Source of the DNA: JBOFSQ01 sp051651625
Lineage (GTDB): Bacteria > Planctomycetota > Planctomycetia > Pirellulales > Thermoguttaceae
Reading direction: 5' to 3'
NCBI GenBank assembly: GCA_051651625.1
Contig: JBOFSQ010000063.1
Coordinates: 1 to 29,347, forward strand
Length of the DNA stretch: 29,347 nt
This document shows, piece by piece, positions 8,587-15,193 of the stretch. Within the stretch, counting starts at the first letter, position 1, and every line of letters begins with the position of its first letter. Under the pieces are notes generated by a model. That model did no database searches and had not been told where the DNA came from. It worked only from the letters and a program-made list of their open reading frames with translations. Both the position numbers and the translations under genes were made by a program.

Positions 8587-9278
8587 GTTCGGAAGCTGTA
8601 ACCGATGCCGCGAATTGTTTCGACGAGTCGTGCGTAGTCGCCGAGTTTGCGGCGGAGGCCGAGAATTTGAACGTCGATTGCACGCTCGGTGACGTAGTCG
8701 TCGCCACCGCGAGTGTCTTGCATGAGTTGGTTGCGAGTGAAGACGCGATTCGGTGACTCAACGAAGAGCAGCAGTATTTCGAACTCGCCGCGCGTGAGGT
8801 GAATCTGTTCGCCATCGAGAAAAACGTCGCGCGAAGTTAGGTCGATGCGGATCGGTCCGGCGGCAACAATGTCGGGTTTGGTTTGCGTCGTTGCGAGTTG
8901 TTGATAACGCCGCAAAATCGCACGCATTCGCGCGACGACCAGTTTTGGACTAAACGGTTTTGTGATGTAGTCATCCGCACCGAGTTCGAGACCGACAACG
9001 ACATCGCTCTCTTCGCTTTTTGCGGTGAGCATGATGATTGGAATGTCGGAAGTTTCGCCGCGTGATTTGAGTTTGCGGCAGACATCAAGCCCGCCGATTC
9101 CGGGGAGCATGAGGTCGAGAAAAATCAAATCTGGCGTGTTTGACTTCGCCTCGCGGAGCGCGTCTTCGCCCGACGAAACCGCGACAACCCGCTTGTAACC
9201 ATCCTTCTCAAGATGGTAAACAAGAAGCTCGGCAATGTCTTTTTCGTCTTCAACGATTAGGATTTTTTCGTTGCTCAT
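8583..9278 (-). CDS. phoB: PhoB-like response regulator (OmpR/PhoB family)
   Basis: The 231-residue protein has a receiver domain and a winged-helix DNA-binding domain. The acidic pocket (E10-D11), phospho-acceptor D55 in LIFLDLMLPG, the LTAKSE switch block and K in ITKPF are all present. The C-terminal part has LTRGEFEILL and the winged-helix segment RAIDVQILGLRRKLG, then IRGIGYSF. ATG 9278 gives the canonical opening MSNEKILIVEDEKD; the frame is open to 9386 but the extra residues lack homology. Once phosphorylated by PhoR it would be expected to activate pst genes under phosphate limitation. I could not find a convincing Pho-box-like direct repeat upstream of pstS, so the operator in this lineage is unknown. 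Confidence 0.9.
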   Translation of the reverse strand: MSNEKILIVEDEKDIAELLVYHLEKDGYKRVVAVSSGEDALREAKSNTPDLIFLDLMLPGIGGLDVCRKLKSRGETSDIPIIMLTAKSEESDVVVGLELGADDYITKPFSPKLVVARMRAILRRYQQLATTQTKPDIVAAGPIRIDLTSRDVFLDGEQIHLTRGEFEILLLFVESPNRVFTRNQLMQDTRGGDDYVTERAIDVQILGLRRKLGDYARLVETIRGIGYSFRT

Positions 9279-9695
9279 TTGTTGATGTCGGTTGACGGTT
9301 GATACCGCCACCGATTCTACCACGCCAAAACGCCAGCCAAAGTCCCCCCATCGTTGCGCTGCGATTAGACGCGATAGCGTGAACATTCGTGTCTACAATA
9401 GACGGCGTGGCCCGTCAATCGGAGCGGGAACGTAAGCGAGTGCCCAGAAGAATCAGAGCGGGAAGCGTAAGCGAGTGCCCGAAGTGCCAACACGAGCAAA
9501 CCAAAACGCGAAGCGTAACCGGCGAGCGGCGGGTGTAAACCCGCCGGTAGAACTGCCAACACGCGCAAACCAGAACGCGAAGCGTAACCGGCGAGCGGCG
9601 GGTGTAAACCCGCCGGTAGAACTGCCAACACGCGCAAACCAAAACGCGAAGCGTAACCGGCGAGCGGCGGGTGTAAACCCGCCGGTGGAACTGCC
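9279..9695. other. Gene-free, repeat-rich region upstream of phoB
   Basis: Nothing here looks coding. It should hold the phoB promoter near 9279-9415, although I see no clear -35/-10 pair. From 9422 two copies of the dispersed AACGYGAAGCGTAAGCGAGTG-type repeat occur, followed by the 69-bp tandem array. Open frames across the array exist only because 69 is a multiple of three. Confidence 0.7.
9485..9691. repeat. Tandem array: three 69-bp units
   Basis: The phase marker TGCCAACACG recurs at 9485, 9554 and 9623, with a fourth partial boundary at 9692, so the period is exactly 69 bp. Each unit contains AACGCGAAGCGTAACCGGCG followed by the palindromic core GGCGGGTGTAAACCCGCC. The core can fold as a hairpin, with an outer GGCGAGC/CCGGT alternative. 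Units are nearly identical, differing at only a few positions, which suggests recent amplification. The same core occurs inverted at about 13098-13320. Confidence 0.9.
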
Positions 9696-9793
9696 AGTTG
9701 ACGCCGACGACGTATACGATGTCGCGCAAATGTCGAATGCAAGAATGGAGTCAGTTGGCAGTTCTACCGGTGGCATCACTGCCACCGCTCGCC
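9696..9793. repeat. Left arm of 98-bp inverted repeat flanking the autotransporter gene
   Basis: The reverse complement of this segment matches 12988-13085 over 98 bp with only about two differences (a CGACAT versus CGATGT position). The inner edge stops one base before the autotransporter's stop codon (9795-9797). Lower-identity homology continues outward into the 69-bp array. Confidence 0.92.
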
Positions 9794-9794
9794 A

Positions 9795-12473
9795 TCACCA
9801 CGCCCAGCGCACGCCTGCAAATCCCGTGTGGCCCCACGGTTTGCCCGCGCGGTCGGCGAAGTAGTCGCCGCTGTAACCGCCGAAGGCGTTCGTCTTCGCG
9901 CCGAGTTTGTAGTCGCCGCCGACGTTGAACGTTAACTTGTTCCGCCCCAAGTCGCTGCCCCAAACGTTCACCGCGCCGCCGCCACCGTCAACAGTCGTGC
10001 GAACAACGTTGCCGTGCGCCGACATCTGATGCGAGTAGTAAACTCCGCTGTTCATCGTGAGTCGATTCTGGCGAACAACAAAGTCGCTACCAACGCGAAC
10101 GAACGCCTGCGTCAGCGACATCGCGCCAAACGCAAGTCCGCCCGCTTCGATGAAGTTTGCAACGTCGTTGTTGTAAACGTCAAACGCCACCACCGGACGC
10201 AGCCACAAGTTTTTGTCCAGACGAATTTTGCGTCCCGTTTCGAGCGTCATCTCAAACGTGTTGCCAGAAAAGTTTGCTGTACGCATTGCGAGTGCGCCAA
10301 CATCGTAGCGACGCGAATCGTACTGCTGATGACCGTAACCAACCAGCGCGAGACAATCAAACCCGCTGCGAAATTGCTGCGCTCCGTAAAGTGCAAACGA
10401 GTAATTGTCGCCAAGCATACGACTCGCGCCCAGCGTATCGCGGGCGTGTTCGTAACTGAACATCGCGCCAACAACCGTGCGACGCCCAATCATCTTGTCC
10501 GCACCAACCTGAACGCCGTTCGACACAATTTTCGCCGTCCCAGCAAGACCGTCAATCGTGCTGCTCGACACCAGTTCCGTTGAACGTCCGATGTAGTTTG
10601 CCCACACCGAAATAGGCCCCATAGGACTTATACGTCCTATAGGGCCTATAGAACTTCGGCATGGCGCACACGGCTCGCACTCCTGCCCGCGATAAACGCC
10701 ATCGCCACGCACCTGCAAACCAAACCGCTGCTGAACTCGCCCCGACGCCGCTGTACCCATCGCGTTCGCTTGAAACATCACCGGTGCGTTCACAGTCGTG
10801 TCGTTCACGTCGGCTTTTGGTTTGACTTCGGTAGTGAGCTTTTTGTTTGTGCTGTCATACAAAAACTCGTAGAGCGTGTTCCGCTTGTTCCCTTCTACGA
10901 GGGCGGCGTCAACATCTCCAGTCGCATCAATCGTTCCCGCAAGTTCACCGCCGAGAAACGCGCTGCTCTCTTTGACGTACCACATCGAACCGTTTTTGAA
11001 AGTGATTGTGCCGCCGCCACTTGTGGTGACGTTGGAAGTCCACACGTTCGACGCATCTTCGTAGATTCCCGTCGTGAGTGTTTTGCCAGCGTTGACGACG
11101 ACTTCGCCGCCAGAGTTCACTTCCAGTTTTCCCGTGCTGTCAACGGTAACATTGCCGCTCACGTCAAATATCACGCCGTTTTTGATTTCGAGCGTGCCGT
11201 AACCGACGTTTGCGTTGCCGTAGAGTTTCGTCGTGAAGTATTCTGGATTTGCGGCGACTGTTTTGCTTTGCGGCGCAGCTTGCCAATACGAGCCATCGAA
11301 AATCACCGTGCCGGTGTCGGTGGATTGATCGTTGATCTTGATGGTGAGTGTCGGCTTGCTGGCGTTGCTGGTAATCGGATCGAAGAACTCGATTTTCTTG
11401 CCGCTTTCGGCGGCGATGGCAAGAGTGCTGTTGCTGTAATAATTAGTCATGTGAATCGCGTTGGCTTTTAGCGTCGCGCCGGTGCCATCGGTATTGCCGC
11501 GAAATAACATGTCACCGTTTGTGGCGCGTAAAGTAACATCACTCTGCGTCCAAATCGCGCCACCTAGATTGCTTACCTTGTTGTTCTCGAAAGTATTCGT
11601 GCCACCAGTAATGCTTATCGGGCTGTATGCTGTTACTGTGTACAACCCTTGATTGCTTTCAAATTTGTTTACACCGCCCGTAATCGTCAGTCCAGATGTC
11701 TGAACTGCGGCTCCATCGCACAAATTATTTGCATCAGTACGATTCTTAAACGTATTCGTACCACCGCTAATCGTGAAATACGTTGCCAGAACTTGACCGT
11801 TGTCAAAGGTGTTCGTTCCGTCATTGATAGCGATATTATATGAAACAATTGAGGATTTTGCATTAAACTTGTTTACCCCGCCAGCAATGGTTATACCTAC
11901 AACATCAGAATCATTTGCACGAATCGCAGCCGTGCTGCTGAAATCGATAGAAGTAGATGAAGCATAATTTACACCACCGCTGCTTGGACGAGTGGTAACT
12001 CCGACTATCTCTGTACCAGTATTGTTATTGTTAAAAATCAACGTGCCAGTGCTGTTGGTTGTTCCCAAAGTAATTGCTCTGCACTTAATATCAATACCAC
12101 CACCCAAACCCGAAAATGTGATTGTCGAGGAGTCGGCGGCGACCAGCGTGAATGTTTTGGTGGAGTCGTTGATAAAAGAAGTGGTGTTATTCGCGGCACC
12201 AATCGTTGCCGTACCGGAGAGAGTTAGCGTGGCATTATCGGCGATGATAAACGAACTGGCGAGAGTAGAGTCGTCATTCTTGAACTCGATAGAATCGCCA
12301 TTGGCGAGCGTGCCGTGTGCGGTTTTGAGCGCGTCGAGAGTAGCAAACGTAGGGTCACTTGTTGCTGTGCCGGAATCAATCACATAACTTACCGCTGACG
12401 CTTGCGGCACGGCAACGCTTGCTGTCCCAGCGACGACGAGAGCCGCCGCGACCGCCATCGCAGTTTTGCGCAA
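9795..12473 (-). CDS. Autotransporter with beta-barrel domain, probably phase-variable (autotransporter 1)
   Basis: The product is 892 residues from TTG 12473. A signal peptide (RKTAMAVAAALVVAGTASVA...QASA) is followed by a Ser/Thr/Asn-rich passenger with beta-helix-like repeats (ITGGVNKFESN, ISGGTNTFKN, ITGGTNTFEN). A Cys-rich junction (YRGQECEPCAPC) leads into a C-terminal autotransporter barrel, about residues 623-892. The chain ends in GVRWAW, with the terminal aromatic expected for BAM-dependent outer-membrane insertion. A more likely native start is ATG 12537, whose leader is joined to this frame only if the 12-base G tract loses one or gains two bases. That would give MKTSTANVKPVITGGGG followed by NLGKLRKTAMAVAAAL, a lengthened autotransporter-style signal peptide. 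As assembled the gene is OFF from that ATG. It lies between phoU and phoB, flanked by inverted repeats. Ligand or function is unknown. Confidence 0.85.
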   Translation of the reverse strand: MRKTAMAVAAALVVAGTASVAVPQASAVSYVIDSGTATSDPTFATLDALKTAHGTLANGDSIEFKNDDSTLASSFIIADNATLTLSGTATIGAANNTTSFINDSTKTFTLVAADSSTITFSGLGGGIDIKCRAITLGTTNSTGTLIFNNNNTGTEIVGVTTRPSSGGVNYASSTSIDFSSTAAIRANDSDVVGITIAGGVNKFNAKSSIVSYNIAINDGTNTFDNGQVLATYFTISGGTNTFKNRTDANNLCDGAAVQTSGLTITGGVNKFESNQGLYTVTAYSPISITGGTNTFENNKVSNLGGAIWTQSDVTLRATNGDMLFRGNTDGTGATLKANAIHMTNYYSNSTLAIAAESGKKIEFFDPITSNASKPTLTIKINDQSTDTGTVIFDGSYWQAAPQSKTVAANPEYFTTKLYGNANVGYGTLEIKNGVIFDVSGNVTVDSTGKLEVNSGGEVVVNAGKTLTTGIYEDASNVWTSNVTTSGGGTITFKNGSMWYVKESSAFLGGELAGTIDATGDVDAALVEGNKRNTLYEFLYDSTNKKLTTEVKPKADVNDTTVNAPVMFQANAMGTAASGRVQQRFGLQVRGDGVYRGQECEPCAPCRSSIGPIGRISPMGPISVWANYIGRSTELVSSSTIDGLAGTAKIVSNGVQVGADKMIGRRTVVGAMFSYEHARDTLGASRMLGDNYSFALYGAQQFRSGFDCLALVGYGHQQYDSRRYDVGALAMRTANFSGNTFEMTLETGRKIRLDKNLWLRPVVAFDVYNNDVANFIEAGGLAFGAMSLTQAFVRVGSDFVVRQNRLTMNSGVYYSHQMSAHGNVVRTTVDGGGGAVNVWGSDLGRNKLTFNVGGDYKLGAKTNAFGGYSGDYFADRAGKPWGHTGFAGVRWAW
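10612..10649. repeat. 38-bp palindrome inside the autotransporter 1 coding sequence
   Basis: Left arm 10612-10627 and right arm 10634-10649 pair over 16 positions with one mismatch (10620/10641) around a 6-base loop (TTATAC). The palindrome encodes the low-complexity stretch SIGPIGRISPMGPIS between the Cys-rich junction and the barrel. The equivalent position in autotransporter 2 lacks it, which suggests insertion of a palindromic element that kept the frame. Confidence 0.85.
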
Positions 12474-12474
12474 T

Positions 12475-12537
12475 TTACCTAAATTGCCCCCCCCCCCCTG
12501 TTATCACGGGTTTAACATTTGCGGTACTGGTTTTCAT
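12475..12537 (-). CDS. Out-of-frame leader ORF of autotransporter 1 (20 codons)
   Basis: From ATG 12537 the frame reads MKTSTANVKPVITGGGGQFR and then stops at TAA (12475-12477), three codons past the G tract. With 11 or 14 Gs instead of 12 it reads straight into the autotransporter. A weak purine-rich AGAAAG lies about 10 bases upstream. I read it as the true 5' end of the autotransporter gene in its OFF state, not as an independent gene. Confidence 0.65.
   Translation of the reverse strand: MKTSTANVKPVITGGGGQFR
12487..12498 (-). repeat. Homopolymer tract G12 (coding strand) at the 5' end of autotransporter 1
   Basis: Twelve consecutive C on the plus strand are twelve G in the gene's sense, 13 bases before TTG 12473. 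The length is in the range where slipped-strand mispairing is frequent. The tract sits exactly between the leader ATG frame and the autotransporter frame. Confidence 0.92.
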
Positions 12538-12987
12538 TTGTGGGTGCTTTCTGTTGGTTGGAATGGTTGATTTCGTTTACGTCAATCGCGTTGATCCGTC
12601 TTCCACAATCCCTACGGGATTGCATTTTCCATAATCCCGTAGGGATTACGTTATGGTAGAAAACGTTCAAAAAACAATCCGAACCCCGCTAGGGGTTCCG
12701 TTATGGTAGAACAACGTGCGACGACAATAACGCTTTCTTGCTACCATAACGCAACTCCTACGGAGTTGTTTTCTCGTTGTGCGGCGCGTCTTCTACCATA
12801 ACGGAATGCCTAACGGCATTCGGGAACGGAATTGCGTTCCGCCTGCCAATGGGAATGGCCCAACGCAACGTCGCGCGTGAGTCGGTCATCGTCTCGTATT
12901 GCGCGCTACCACACAATTTTTCTCGCCGCCGACAATGTGGACGCAGTTTGCGCAGAGTGAATGTTAATCTGAGCGGGAAGCGTAAGC
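12538..12987. other. Region upstream of autotransporter 1; promoter or 5'-UTR space filled with hairpins
   Basis: No gene is supported. The part nearest the gene (12538-12600) should carry the promoter or 5' UTR; I see no convincing -35/-10 pair. From 12606 to 12840 it holds six short hairpins described separately. The remainder to 12987 shows nothing recognisable apart from a degenerate dispersed repeat near 12971. Confidence 0.6.
12606..12840. repeat. Cluster of six small hairpins, four tagged by CGTTATGGTAGA
   Basis: Perfect stems are: CAATCCC/GGGATTG (12606-12622), TAATCCC/GGGATTA (12632-12648), GAACCCC/GGGGTTC (12681-12698), CAACTCC/GGAGTTG (12752-12768), GAATGCC/GGCATTC (12804-12821) and GGAACG/CGTTCC (12823-12840). 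The first five have 7-bp stems with 3-4 nt loops. The motif CGTTATGGTAGA follows the second and third (12649-12660, 12699-12710), and its reverse complement precedes the fourth and fifth (12741-12751, 12792-12803). The stem sequences differ but remain fully complementary. Confidence 0.9.
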
Positions 12988-13085
12988 GGCGAGCGGTGGC
13001 AGTGATGCCACCGGTAGAACTGCCAACTGACTCCATTCTTGCATTCGATGTTTGCGCGACATCGTATACGTCGTCGGCGTCAACT
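12988..13085. repeat. Right arm of 98-bp inverted repeat flanking the autotransporter gene
   Basis: This is the inverted counterpart of 9696-9793, with about two differences in 98 bp. A third, partial copy in the same orientation as this arm lies at 13231-13283, starting TTCTTGCATTCGACGTTTGC. Confidence 0.92.
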
Positions 13086-13370
13086 CGCACTTCTACCGGT
13101 GGGTTTACACCCTCCGCTCGCCGGCTTACGCTTCGCGTTCTTAATGCGGATTGCGCGGGCGATGCGTGTTGGCGGTTCCACCGGCGGGTTTACACCCGCC
13201 GCTCGCCGGTTCAACTGCCAACACGCGCCGTTCTTGCATTCGACGTTTGCGCGACATCGTATACATCGGCGGCGTCAACTGGCAGTTCCACCGGCGGGTT
13301 TACACCCGCCGCTCGCCGGTGGCATTGCGTCGCGGGAATGACGAACTTGGAACCAACCGTGAACGGTTTC
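13086..13370. repeat. Inverted copies of the GGCGGGTTTACACCCGCC hairpin repeat; gene-free gap next to phoU
   Basis: Three copies of the palindromic core (about 13098-13125, 13179-13210 and 13289-13320) alternate with fragments of the 98-bp arm and of the dispersed 23-mer, in opposite orientation to the array at 9485-9691. Bases 13321-13370 down to the phoU stop show no other structure apart from a half-site CGCGGGAATGACG near 13332. Open frames here are repeat by-products. Confidence 0.8.
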
Positions 13371-14024
13371 TCACTTCTGATGCCTAACAATCTTCCCTTG
13401 TTCTGCATACAGCACATCTTCGCCGATGTTGGCGCAGCTATCGGCGATGCGTTCGAGTGAACGCGAGATGGCGAGAAAGTCGAGAAGCTCGTCAACGGCT
13501 GACACGTTCGACTTGATCAACGTCGCGATCTGCGTTTTGTTGTTGTGGTGAAACTGATCAACAGTGTCGTCGCTGGCGATGACGTTTGCTGCCAGTTTGA
13601 CATCGTGATACAAAAAAGCGTCGATGGCGGTTTTGAGATTTTCGATCACCGCGTGAATCATGTCGCTGTAGTCGGGAAGCGTTCCGCACCTCGGCAACGA
13701 CGCAAGGTGAACCGCTCGCCGCGCAATGTAAACCGCCAAATCGCCAATCCGTTCAAGTTCGGTGTTGACCTTCAGTAGCGTAATCATAAGTCGCAAGTCA
13801 CTCGCAACCGGCTGATGCAACGCCATCACTTTGAGACACTCCTCCTCAATGTGTACCTCAAGTGCGTCAATTTTATCGTCTTGTCGCTCGACTTCAATTG
13901 CGGCGTCGGCATCAAGCGTCGCCATTGCTTGCGTCGCCTGTTTTACCGCCGCCTCCACCGCAATCGCTTGCGATGAAATCAGTCGCGTCAAGTGTTCCAT
14001 TTCGTAGTCAAAGTGCGCTTTCAT
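13371..14024 (-). CDS. phoU: Phosphate signalling/transport regulator PhoU
   Basis: The 217-residue protein has the usual PhoU length and two related three-helix bundles. Each carries the acidic metal-binding type segment: the first has DDKIDALEVHIEEECLKVMA, the second DDTVDQFHHNNKTQ. The motif SDLRLMITLLKVNTELERIG, then DLAVYIARR, is strongly family-typical and recurs in weaker form near the C-terminus (SRSLERIADSCANIGEDV). PhoU links the Pst transporter to PhoR so that the kinase is kept quiet when phosphate is ample. ATG 14024 lies 2 bp after the pstB stop, with GGAAGG about 10 bases upstream, so phoU is the last gene of the pst operon as seen here. Confidence 0.93.
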   Translation of the reverse strand: MKAHFDYEMEHLTRLISSQAIAVEAAVKQATQAMATLDADAAIEVERQDDKIDALEVHIEEECLKVMALHQPVASDLRLMITLLKVNTELERIGDLAVYIARRAVHLASLPRCGTLPDYSDMIHAVIENLKTAIDAFLYHDVKLAANVIASDDTVDQFHHNNKTQIATLIKSNVSAVDELLDFLAISRSLERIADSCANIGEDVLYAEQGKIVRHQK

Positions 14025-14026
14025 CG

Positions 14027-14779
14027 TTAACCAAACCTTCCTGTGATATAGTCTTCTGTCGCTTTCTCGCGCGGATTGGTGAAAATCTTGTCGGTCTGAC
14101 CGTACTCGACAATCTTTCCTTTGTAGAAAAACGCGGTGTAGTCCGAAAGCCGCGCCGCTTGCTGCATGTTGTGAGTGACGATGACTATCGTGAAGTCTTT
14201 CTTGAGTTCGCGCACCGTCTCTTCAATTTTGAGCGTGACGACCGGATCGATAGCACTTGTCGGTTCGTCCATCAAAATCACGTCCGGCTCGACGGCGAGG
14301 ACTCGCGCCATACAGAGTCGTTGTTGTTGTCCGCCGGAGAGGGCGAGTCCGCTAGTGTGGAGTTTGTTTTTCACTTCGTCCCAGAGCGAAACTTTGACGA
14401 GCGTCTCGCGGACACGGTCGGAAACTTCACTCTTTGGAAACTTGAAGTGCAGCCGAAGAGGCCACGCGATATTTTCAAAGACCGAAAGCGGAAACGGTGT
14501 CGGCTTTTGAAAGATCATTCCAATGCGACGACGCAATTCGAGAAGGTCAACGCTTTTGTCGAGAATGTTCTGACCGTCAAGCAAAACTTCGCCCGTGACT
14601 CGTTGCCCTTTGTAAAGCTCAAAGATGCGGTTGTAAATCCGCAAGTGCGTAGACTTCCCGCACCCCGAAGGACCGATAATCGCCGTCACGCTCTTCTCTT
14701 CTATCGCCAAATCGTTGTCAAACAACGCTTGATGACCGCCGTAAAAGAACGACAAGTTTTTCGCTTCAATTTTGTACAT
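14027..14779 (-). CDS. pstB: Phosphate ABC transporter ATP-binding protein PstB
   Basis: The 250-residue ATPase energises phosphate import by PstSCA at the inner membrane. Walker A is GPSGCGKST (residues 36-44), followed by the Pst-typical LRIYNRI. The signature LSGGQQQRLCMAR, Walker B VILMDEPTSAIDP and switch histidine (VTHNMQQAARLSDYTAFF) are all present. The MIFQKPTPFPLSVFENIAW segment is characteristic of PstB, with one oddity: THLRIYNRI in place of the common (T/F)LLR(T/C)xNRM. ATG 14779 gives the standard opening MYKIEAKNLSFFYG; the longer frame to 14959 runs through repeat DNA. No Shine-Dalgarno sequence is obvious. The gene is separated from pstA by 414 bp of repeats, which is unusual for this operon. 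Confidence 0.94.
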   Translation of the reverse strand: MYKIEAKNLSFFYGGHQALFDNDLAIEEKSVTAIIGPSGCGKSTHLRIYNRIFELYKGQRVTGEVLLDGQNILDKSVDLLELRRRIGMIFQKPTPFPLSVFENIAWPLRLHFKFPKSEVSDRVRETLVKVSLWDEVKNKLHTSGLALSGGQQQRLCMARVLAVEPDVILMDEPTSAIDPVVTLKIEETVRELKKDFTIVIVTHNMQQAARLSDYTAFFYKGKIVEYGQTDKIFTNPREKATEDYITGRFG

Positions 14780-15193
14780 GAGTTTTTTCGGTGATGCGTG
14801 AACGGATTTGACTGTGTTGACGTTGACGTATTTGCCCCGACGGGGCAGCAAGCTCAATAACCGGCGGTAAGCGTAGCCGCGGTAGCGGCAAGCGTAACCG
14901 CCGGTGACACGGCCAAAACTTCGGTGCGTCCGGTAGGACGCTACCATGTTTTGCGTCAAACGTGCTGTCGGTGGCGTCTTACAGACGCTCGGATTTTGTG
15001 GTGGTCGCTACCGTGGGTTGCGCGGAATACCGCTTACCCACGGTTATTGAAATCACGTCCCTATCGGGACGAAGACAAGTGTTGCGATTTTTCATACCGC
15101 GACGCTAACACGCATTCCGTCAGGATGGATTCCCGCCTACGCGGGAATGACGTATGAGTGTGAATGACGGACATAGGAAACAACCGTTCACGG
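14780..15193. repeat. 414-bp repeat-filled gap between pstA and pstB
   Basis: There is no gene. Palindromes seen are: TGCCCCGACGGGGCA near 14836-14850; an imperfect GCG(T)AGCCGCGG array near 14860-14905; GCGTCC-GGTA-GGACGC at 14926-14941, followed by CTACCATG; GCGTCT-TAC-AGACGC at 14974-14988; a cruciform ACCGTGGGT...ACCCACGGT at 15010-15044 with inner stem GCGG-AATA-CCGC; and CGTCCC-TATC-GGGACG at 15056-15071. The region could act as a processing or attenuation site between pstSCA and pstB-phoU, or simply be a landing site for repeats. Confidence 0.8.
15129..15148. repeat. dRS3-like palindrome ATTCCC-N8-GGGAAT
   Basis: ATTCCCGC-CTAC-GCGGGAAT is a perfect 8-bp stem with a 4-base loop. It fits exactly the ATTCCC-N8-GGGAAT consensus of neisserial dRS3 repeats. 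A longer-spaced relative lies at 24460-24482; both are followed by GACG. Confidence 0.85.

Noticed and set aside
9279..9386. N-terminal extension of phoB
   Set aside because: The receiver domain starts at MSNEKILIVEDE; upstream residues have no domain resemblance.
9485..9691. Possible CRISPR array
   Set aside because: Units are contiguous 69-bp tandem copies with no variable spacers, and there are no cas genes nearby.
9475..9864. Open frame of 129 codons across the 69-bp array with a repeated NAKRNRRAAGVNPPVELP peptide
   Set aside because: The unit length is a multiple of three, so any open frame persists. The opposite strand also stays open in several frames, and the sequence is a palindromic intergenic repeat.
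13231..13283. Third partial copy of the 98-bp arm as evidence of a complete third terminal repeat
   Set aside because: Only about half of the arm is present and it is more diverged, so it does not define another cassette end.
12777..13460. Open frame of 227 codons on the plus strand beyond the right inverted-repeat arm
   Set aside because: It is made of the same repeat family and runs antisense into phoU. No start signal or family resemblance.
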